NCBI RefSeq assembly: GCF_003265705.1
Contig: NW_020312894.1
Span: 6,207,716-6,271,715, forward strand
Direction: 5' to 3'
From: Callorhinus ursinus
Taxonomy: Eukaryota > Chordata > Mammalia > Carnivora > Otariidae
DNA length: 64,000 nucleotides
Part shown: positions 57,111-64,000 of the stretch, piece by piece
Layout: each line of letters begins with the position of its first letter
How positions within the stretch are numbered: the first letter of the stretch is position 1
Position numbers and translations under genes: made by a program
The notes under the pieces: generated by a model
Told to the model about the DNA's origin: nothing
The model's database searches: none
The model's input: the letters and a program-made list of their open reading frames with translations, nothing else

Positions 57111-58358
57111 AACCTTCTCAGCTTCTCCGCTTTGGGTTATGGTCAGGTGGGGATGCTAGTAAAGTCTCCCTAGACTGTAAGTGCCGATGGGCACGTGCTG
57201 CACTAAAGCCACTCTGGGCAGCCCTGCTGCACGTAGCAACACAGACTGAATTCATCTGAATTGCATTATCCACACTTCCCAAGGTGATCCAAGTCAGAGC
57301 CATTCAGATCACGGACCAGTAGAGGAACGGAATTCTCCGGAAGGCACTGCAGAATTCCTCCTCCAGCAGATCTGCCTTCAGACTGATGATCTTGGCTGGA
57401 GCAAGTATTAAAATGAATTTGCATTCCCAGAGCATCGAGCTGGAGAAGTGACCCAGCAGATATGAGATGGCAGGGAAGTCATCGCAGTAATAAAAATGTG
57501 CTGTTCATCATGCAGCTAGCTGAGCCCCGGCCATATTGTCCCTATTATTGCCTGGTCTGATCTTGTGAATATTTTCCCATAAAACATCTGAATAAATATT
57601 TGGAGGTAGTTCTCCCAATATTACTCACAAAGGAATTTTTTAATGTGCTTATCAGATAAAAGTAATTGTTACTTCATCAGCCTGCAGAGAAAACAGTGGC
57701 ATGATTTAGCTAAAAGACCGTTTCCCTGATTCAAAGATATTTACACGTACACTATTATGGTGTCCTTCACAGACCCATGAGAGAGGTATTGTTTTTTTTC
57801 CCTAAAAAACATGGGAAGAAAAGACCAATTTACATCTGTTGGTTAGAAGGACAGTGTTATTTCCAATTAAAATCGTTCAGGGTAGAAACAGGAATTGCAG
57901 AGTGGTAGGGAAAACTAACTTTATGGGAGATTCCTTTTCCCAATTGCCTGGATTTTATTTTCCAAATGATTTCCCTTTTATCTCACAATGCAGCTCAGTA
58001 GTAAACCTTGCAGTGACACTGAGGATATAAATCTACTTGGCAATGAGAAGGAAAGTTTATTCATCATCTATGAATCACCATATTTTGTGGTTCTCTAAAA
58101 AATGCTGGCAAACCCTGGAATTGGAGCAAACAATGACTCTCCGATCAACAGTTAATCTTTCAGACTTTCACTAACTGTTGCTGTTTTATGGTGAAGTGGG
58201 TGATTTGAGCCATTGTTAAAGTTCCTTTAAATGAGTAATTTAAACTTGCCATTTAACACAAACACATTTTTTAAAAATGTGGGGAAAGCACACCAGGTTT
58301 TCTTTTTAGGACAGATTAAATCCTATTCTATAGCTACAAATAATAACTTTGAAAACTG
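57111..58358. other. Intron, unique sequence
   Basis: About 1.2 kb with no recognised repeat and no exon; AT-rich from 57500. Confidence 0.35.
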
Positions 58359-58373
58359 ATGATTATAACTGTT

Positions 58374-58570
58374 TATTTTTAAAGATTTTATTTATTTATT
58401 TGACAGAGAGAGACAGAACGAGAGAGGGAACACAAGCAGGGGGACTGGGAGAGGGAGAAGCAGGCTTCCCGTGGAGCAGGGAGCCCGATGCGGGGCTCGA
58501 TCCCAGGACCCTGGGATCATGACCTGAGCCGAAGGCAGACACTTAACTACTGAGCCACCCAGGCGCCCCT
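58374..58570 (-). mobile_element. CAN-SINE, antisense, perfect 15-bp TSD
   Basis: 'aaagattttatttatttat', 'cacaagcagggggactggg', 'gggctcgatcccaggaccc', head end 'gagccacccaggcgcccct'. Identical 'atgattataactgtt' at 58359-58373 and 58571-58585, pointing to a fairly recent insertion. Confidence 0.94.
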
Positions 58571-58585
58571 ATGATTATAACTGTT

Positions 58586-59945
58586 AAAGGCACTGATAAG
58601 TTATGCAACCATGAAGACTGCTTACCTTTGTTTGACCTTATTTCCCCTAAACTTTTTTTGACCTTGGAATGCTTTTATCCAATTCTTGAGAGTCCACTTT
58701 GGAAATATTGCTCTAGGAATCTTTGGTTATGGAAATATCTACCATGCTTTGCTAAGGAACCCCCAACTGGAGTTTAAGTCTGCCATTTACCACAGAAACC
58801 TGGGACTGTGGAACAGAGGTCTTACTCTCCTTACTTGTATCCCTTTGGTCTAGCAGTGCCAGGAAGCAAGGGCTGAGGTTCCTGGGCACCTCTGGGCAGT
58901 AGAGATTGGTGCCAACTTCACGATCTGTGCTTGGCTTTACCTCATTGAAAGCTTGTCCATTGACAGACCCTGCCTAACCTGTCTCCATGTAGGTTCCGTT
59001 GGCATCTGTAACAATGCCATCATGCTGGTACCCAGCACAAAGTCCATCAGAGGAAAGGAGCCAGTCACAGTCCCTTTGGAAAGTATGTCACAAATGCAAT
59101 AGTGTGAAATAATAGAAGGGGAATCCTTGCCTATGCCAAGAGCCTAGGTAGGAGTGATGCCAAGGGGAGGTTTGACTGATACAGGCTCGCCTTCCTTTGC
59201 GGTCCCTGTGGCTTGTATGAGAGCTGGCAGAGAGCCTTGGACCCCTATGTCCTTTACTGGGTCTTTGAGGAGTAACCAGATAATACAAAAAATATTAACA
59301 TTTGTTGTCTTTGGTCATAGGGATGGAGTGTGGATGGAAAGGAGCCAGGGGTATGGGGGGGAGGGATGAGGAAGCAAAAAGTGTAGAAGAAATCCGCCCC
59401 CCGCCCTTGTCCTCTAGGGGTTCAGTGCCACTTGGGAGGAGAGCTGGCCTGGCAGACAGCTGAAAACCAAGTCTAGAATCACATAGGAAAAGACCCCGAG
59501 GAAGTGGGGAAGGAGGGGCTTGGAGCAGCTGCTCTTGGTCTGAGAGCAGGATAGAACCAGGGATTGCATAAAGACTGCATTTCTCTCCAAAAATGCTCTT
59601 CATAGACATGTTGGGCTTGGGGATCTGGTTCCTCTAACTGGGGGAGCTGAAGTTGCCGTCCCCAGGCCCCGACTGCCCATGCGCATCAAGGGCTCTCCCA
59701 TTATGAAGATCTGCAGGGAGTCTCATGGGTTGCTGGTGTTCTTGGCGGGCTGTTCTCACCACCACTGCCCCTGCCCTGGCTCTAAACTTGAGGATGAATC
59801 TCTGAGCAGGAGCTGAGCTCTCCACGAAGAGATCGAGTCACTTCTTTAACCAGGAGACTTCATACCTTACTTCCCAAATTGAGCATGCAAAGAGAGAAAT
59901 AGATATCCCTGGAGACCTCTGGTTTATTCTTCTTTTCTTTTCTTT
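58586..59945. other. Intron, nothing recognised
   Basis: No exon, RNA gene or identified repeat over about 1.3 kb. Confidence 0.35.
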
Positions 59946-59949
59946 TTTT

Positions 59950-60160
59950 TTTTAATTTTTAAAGATTTTTTTAAAAAAATTATTTGACACAGAGAGAGAG
60001 AGAGAGAGAGAAAATGAGCGGGGTGGGGGGTGGGGGCAGAGGGAGAGAGAAGCAGACTCTGCGCTGAGCAGGGAGCCCGATGTGGGGCTCAATCCCAGGA
60101 CCCTGGGATCATGACCTGAGCCGAAGGCAGACACTTAATGACTGAGCCACCCTGGCGCCC
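59950..60160 (-). mobile_element. CAN-SINE, antisense
   Basis: T-rich tail, (GA)n body with a G-rich insert ('ggggtggggggtgggggca'), 'gggctcaatcccaggaccc', head end 'ctgagccaccctggcgccc'. No clear target-site duplication. Confidence 0.88.
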
Positions 60161-61820
60161 TATTTCATTTCTTAATGGTGTATGCCTTCACCTGAAGGAT
60201 CTGAGAGCCTCGCTACATTTCCAGAACTTTGACATCAGCATCTCTCTTGTGTAGCTGGGTGGTAATTGGCAAAACATCATTTTCACATCAATGCCAGCAT
60301 TTCTGCTGTGTCTACCACCTTCCAGGCCCCGGGAGCAGGCTGCCTACCGGGTGGAACTGTCATTTAGAGTGGGATTCCGCAGAAGGCTAGAAGCGATCTG
60401 AGAAAAATGAGAATGTTTATCCAGCACAAGATTTTATCATCACGAGAGCGCTTCGGAGGCAGACAACCCAAAAGCCTTTCCACAGTGCAATGTGTACCAT
60501 TTAATTTCTCGAGGGCTAATTAGTCCAAGCTAGACCACTCTGCTCTTGCCTATGTCCAGCAAATTAGAGGTCCCACGAAAGTGAGCTGAATAGAAATCAT
60601 GTGCAAGTAATTGGATTTAACTCTTCAAAACCATGATGTAATTACTCCAGTGACAGGATGCTCAGCTGCTCCTTGGCTCTGAAGCTGGCATAGTGAATGG
60701 CCTTTTGATCTCAGAATACACAGATATCGGGGTCCTTTTATAGGGGACAAACTTTGGAGATTATCCCCCCAGATCCACACCTCATCTGCATTCCTTTTGG
60801 GAAGCTCAGTCTTTAATAGAAGATGCTGAGAGGTGTAGACTTGGTATCTACACTCCAAAGTGGTTTGTTGTCTCCCTGCTGGATTCTCTCCAATAGGCGT
60901 CTCTTGGTTTTGGTGTTTCTAATGTGGGGGAAGCAAGTACCTGAAGGATTCTTCAAAGTGCTCAGGGTGACTGCAGAGAATGTGCTTCTGGGAGGGCATT
61001 GTAATAATAAATCCAGGGTGAACTTGATTATCATTTAGATTACTTGTTCAATAGGGAAAATGAAGCTTTGCAATCAGAGCTGTAGATAGGAGGGAGAAGA
61101 ACCCCAGCCCCCAAAACAACCAATCATGCTGCCGTCTAGGTGACCCTTGCTGCCTCCTGGCGACACCGAATGTGTGTAGTTGTGTGTGTGTTCACACATG
61201 AAGCGGGTGAGGGTCGTTAATAAACTCTCAGGTGTGTTTACAGAGATCGATGGGGTATCGGGACTCAGCTTTTGCTCAGCTACTCGCCCAGAGCAGCCTC
61301 AAGAGGCACCAAAATCTTGGTAGCTGGTTATTGGCTGGCTTTGAAAGAGGCAAGGGCTTAAGCATGTCTGGCTTTGCCAAATTAAATTATCAACAGGCCC
61401 CGTGGCTTGGATACAATCATGAGCCAGACACACAGGCGGGAAAAAAGGATTTTCCAGAAATACAGAAATGGGCAATTTACCTTAGTAATTTTATTGAAAA
61501 AACTGAAAACAAGTCTCAAACCTCTTCTAGTTGAGCGTTAATGAGAGGTAAATATGACCATGGTTCTCTTTGCTGTCTGTCAGTGAATTGGAATAACAAC
61601 GCTTCAAGGAAAATCCATAAAAGACCAAGAAGCAGGCTGAATATTGTTCTCAACAGTCACTTTAATTTCATAAAGGAAAAATTTCCTTCCAAGAGAATTG
61701 ATAGATGTGATTTTGCTGTATTTTTGAACAAAGCGCATGTAGGATGGTTTCTGTTCCTTGAAATGAGGCCCCATCGGGTCCTGTTGCATGTATGTGTGCT
61801 TGGAGAACCATCTCTTGCTG
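60161..61820. other. Intron, unique; candidate regulatory part
   Basis: No repeats recognised. 60420-60660 is unique AT-rich sequence with several TAATT cores ('gggctaattagtccaagct', 'gatgtaattactccagtga'). No exon. Confidence 0.3.
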
Positions 61821-61829
61821 CAGGCAGGT

Positions 61830-62110
61830 CCCAGTGGCCCTGCTGCATTTCTCCCCTGGGATCACCCTTCCTCCAGCCCACTGTCCGTCTTTTTGAGATT
61901 CAGCTCAGCTGCCTCCTGCTGCAAAGTCTCCCGGGCATGGCTTCTCCCCCCGGAGGGCTGACCACTCCCCCAGGAGCCCTCTACGCCATGCAGACCGTTG
62001 GTCCTGGCACCCAAAGGCCTTACTTATGTGGCTCTCACCCTGGGCTGTGAGCCCTTAGTCTTAGTTACCTTTGTGTCTCTACTTCAGAGCACCAAAGAGG
62101 TAAAAGCATA
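61830..62110 (+). mobile_element. L2 3' region fragment, sense
   Basis: 'gattcagctcagctgcctc' and 'gcaaagtctcccgggcatg' match L2 ('cagctcaaatgtcacctcct', 'ggaagccttccctga'). The 169-residue frame across it is an artefact. Confidence 0.5.
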
Positions 62111-62634
62111 ACAGTCATCAAATGAATGGTCACTCCGGCCTGCAGTCTGGAAGTCTTCTTGATCCTCTTCTCCCAGCCCACAGCTCACCTTGCACACGGG
62201 CAGTGTTGGTGAGGCTGGAGTCCCCCCACTTCGCCGTCTGAGCGCTGCCATCTCTAGTCTCCATCTCTCCTACTCTGAAGGAAAACTCCTTAACAGGCCT
62301 GCAAAGCTCCTTAAACAGGCTTACAGAACCCAATTCGGATGGTTCGCAGTCTTGGTGCCCAATGGCATAGTCTGGAGATTCTGGTTCTCATTTCCAGTGC
62401 CCGCATCACGGTCAGGGTCCCCAGGTGGTTGTCAAGCGTATCCGAGTGGAGAATGTTGCTGTCTTGGATCTTGTGTCCCCTGCTGGCCTGACTTTGCCCC
62501 GAGCCTCATTCCTTCGCTGCCTCAGGCTGCATCCAGTGTGGCCTTCATTGTTTCCCCCTACCCACCCCCAAGCTCAAGTTCCTCCCACAGCTGGTCCCAG
62601 GGGTCATTTGGGTTGTGGTTTAAATACCTCCTCC

Positions 62635-62846
62635 GGGGGCGCCTGGGTGGCTCAGTCGTTAAGCGTCTGCCTTCGGCTCAGGTCATGGTCCCGGGGTCCT
62701 GGGATCGAGCCCCGCGTCGGGCTCCCCTGCTCGGCGGGAAGCCTGCTTCTCCCTCTCCCACTCCCCCTGCTTGTGTTCCCTCTCTCGCTGTGTCTTGCTC
62801 TGTTAAAGAAATAAATAAATAAAATCTTTAAAAATAAATAAATAAA
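62635..62846 (+). mobile_element. Young CAN-SINE, sense, perfect 14-bp TSD
   Basis: The best-preserved SINE in the window: 'gggggcgcctgggtggctc', 'gtcgttaagcgtctgcctt', 'ggtcctgggatcgagcccc', 'ctcccctgctcggcgggaa', 'ttgtgttccctctctcgct', and a tail of AAATAAATAAAT units. Flanked by identical 'taaatacctcctcc' at 62621-62634 and 62847-62860. Confidence 0.95.
62648..62712 (+). promoter_or_regulatory. Internal Pol III promoter (A and B boxes) of the SINE
   Basis: A-box region 'tggctcagtcgtt' at 62648-62660 and B-box region 'gggatcgagccc' at 62701-62712, spaced as in tRNA-derived SINEs. The B box fits GWTCRANNC. Both boxes look intact, so transcription is possible in principle. Confidence 0.6.
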
Positions 62847-63194
62847 TAAATACCTCCTCCCCCAAAGGGCCCTCCTGACCACCCCAGTCCCGCCACTACG
62901 TGGGCCCGTTTCGATTCCTTCAGAGCACTTGCCTGATATGTTGTAGCCAGTTTGTTAATTATCTGATCCCCCCTCCCCCCAACAAATGAAGTTCACGGTG
63001 GCAGGATCTTACCTATTTTTTTTTCTTCTGAGCATCCCCTGGTGATACAGGAGTTGCTCATTAGATGTAGGAGGAAGGAGTATAAAAGAAAGAAATTTGG
63101 GGTTGGTCTCCTCGGAAGTGGACTAGCGCTCGCCAGGGCCACCAAAATACGGATTCTGCAGTACAAGTGGGTGGCCGTGTTCTGAGGTGAAGAG

Positions 63195-63410
63195 AATGTG
63201 CGGACAGAGCTGGGCTAACTCGGCCTGACACCCAGCTCTGCCACTCACTCGTTCGCTTCATGAGTCTGAACAGGAAACAGCCCTTTGCACTCAGAGTTCC
63301 ACAATCCTAAAATAGTAAAAAATCGTGCGCATGTCACAGGGTTGGTATGAAGATCACGTAGGGAAACATCCAGTAAATGCTAGGAGTATTGTTATAAATA
63401 GTAATGCAGA
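63195..63410 (+). mobile_element. MIR SINE, sense, diverged
   Basis: 'acacccagctctgccactc', 'cacagggttggtatgaaga', 'tccagtaaatgctaggagt' follow the MIR order. Confidence 0.55.
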
Positions 63411-64000
63411 TCCCTCAGGTCTGACATGCCGTTCCCTCCCCCGTCCCAAGCCATTCCCTCCTCCAAATGCCAGAGAGGATTCCATTTGCTCCGGGGAGGT
63501 TGGGAGCCTCCCTCCAGGAAGGTAGAACCGCTGCTTCTCTCCTTCATCCTCGCCAGAAAGGTCTCACTACTCATCAGATGGGTTTGGTGTTCTTACAAAA
63601 ACTCAAGAGTCAGCAACCAAGGAGCACCAGTTGGGGTGGGGCTGGCCGTCTTGGATGCGGACCTGCTTGTTTGGCACCTAATATGGGCGTCTCTGCCCCG
63701 AATTTAAATTTCTGCTGAGGCACAGCAGGCCACGAAGAGTTCAGAAAACAAAACAGTGGACTTGCCAAAGAGCTCACATTTGCTTTTGTTTTCTCTTGGA
63801 AATAGAACCAAAGCTTCATTGTGGTATCAGGTGCTCTAAAGAAACAAACTTAAACAAAAAAATCTAATTTCCCAAAGTAGACCACATACAATTGGATTAA
63901 GATTTTTAAAATGTTACAAACTATGTTTGGAGCACCATTATCTGTCTGGGTTGGCCACGCCCTAATCTTGAGTAGCTCCTGAGGAATGCTAATCCGGACT
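63411..64000. other. Intron to window end
   Basis: No exon, RNA gene or identified repeat. I looked for the remaining ALMS-motif exon and did not find it. Confidence 0.4.

Larger units (their letters stand above)
62470..63070 (+). mobile_element. L2 3' region, split by a SINE
   Basis: After the SINE, 'gggccctcctgaccacccc', 'ttcagagcacttgcctgat', 'tgttaattatctgatcccc' follow the L2 3' UTR. The part before the SINE is less clear. Confidence 0.5.

Noticed and set aside
62635..62846. Functional tRNA gene
   Set aside because: The A/B boxes belong to a SINE; there is no cloverleaf with proper anticodon arm and the A-rich tail and duplication show retroposition.

Overview
This is vertebrate nuclear DNA from a carnivoran mammal, most likely an arctoid (bear, seal or weasel group). 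The main evidence is at least a dozen tRNA-derived CAN-SINEs. Their consensus (head 'gcctgggtggctcag', then a 'cttgtgttccctctctc' tail and an A-rich end with aaataaa units) looks arctoid rather than dog-type or cat-type. The L1 elements are carnivore L1s. There are no bacterial operons, CRISPR arrays or viral genomes, and almost every short open frame is noise or repeat-derived.

The only host gene I can support is C10orf90 (FATS) on the + strand. Three consecutive coding exons lie at about 46506-46793, 49886-50073 and 52195-52372. All have GT/AG borders and their phases match (1, then 0, then 1). The third exon carries the ALMS-type motif shared by ALMS1, C10orf90 and KIAA1731/CEP295. The first 46 kb is upstream intron and the last 11.6 kb is downstream intron. 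I could not find the preceding large exon or the terminal exon in the window.

1-20 kb is nearly continuous antisense LINE sequence: old L1M remnants, MER20, SINEs, and one full-length young L1 (about 10802-17940) inserted into an older L1 with a 16-bp target-site duplication. Its ORF1 is intact; its ORF2 is broken. A 10-base N gap sits in a long TG run inside ORF2. 20-35 kb is mostly old intron with L2, MIR, MER5A and SINE pieces, an 87-bp tandem duplication, a degenerate minisatellite with CRE-like sites, and a 650-bp CA/TGCA array. 35.3-42.8 kb is a second full-length L1, also antisense, inserted into the middle of a CAN-SINE and itself carrying a younger SINE. 43-64 kb holds the three exons among SINE, MIR, L2 and MLT1-like repeats, plus a 21-base G run shortly upstream of the second exon.

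I see no undescribed biochemical system. The most interesting signals are that two independently inserted full-length L1s share the same ORF2 frameshifts, the CRE-bearing minisatellite, the NAGNAG tandem acceptor and pentapeptide coding repeat in C10orf90, and the position of the second L1's 5' region facing the exons. Repeat family names come from recognising consensus sequences by eye; borders of old repeats are approximate.
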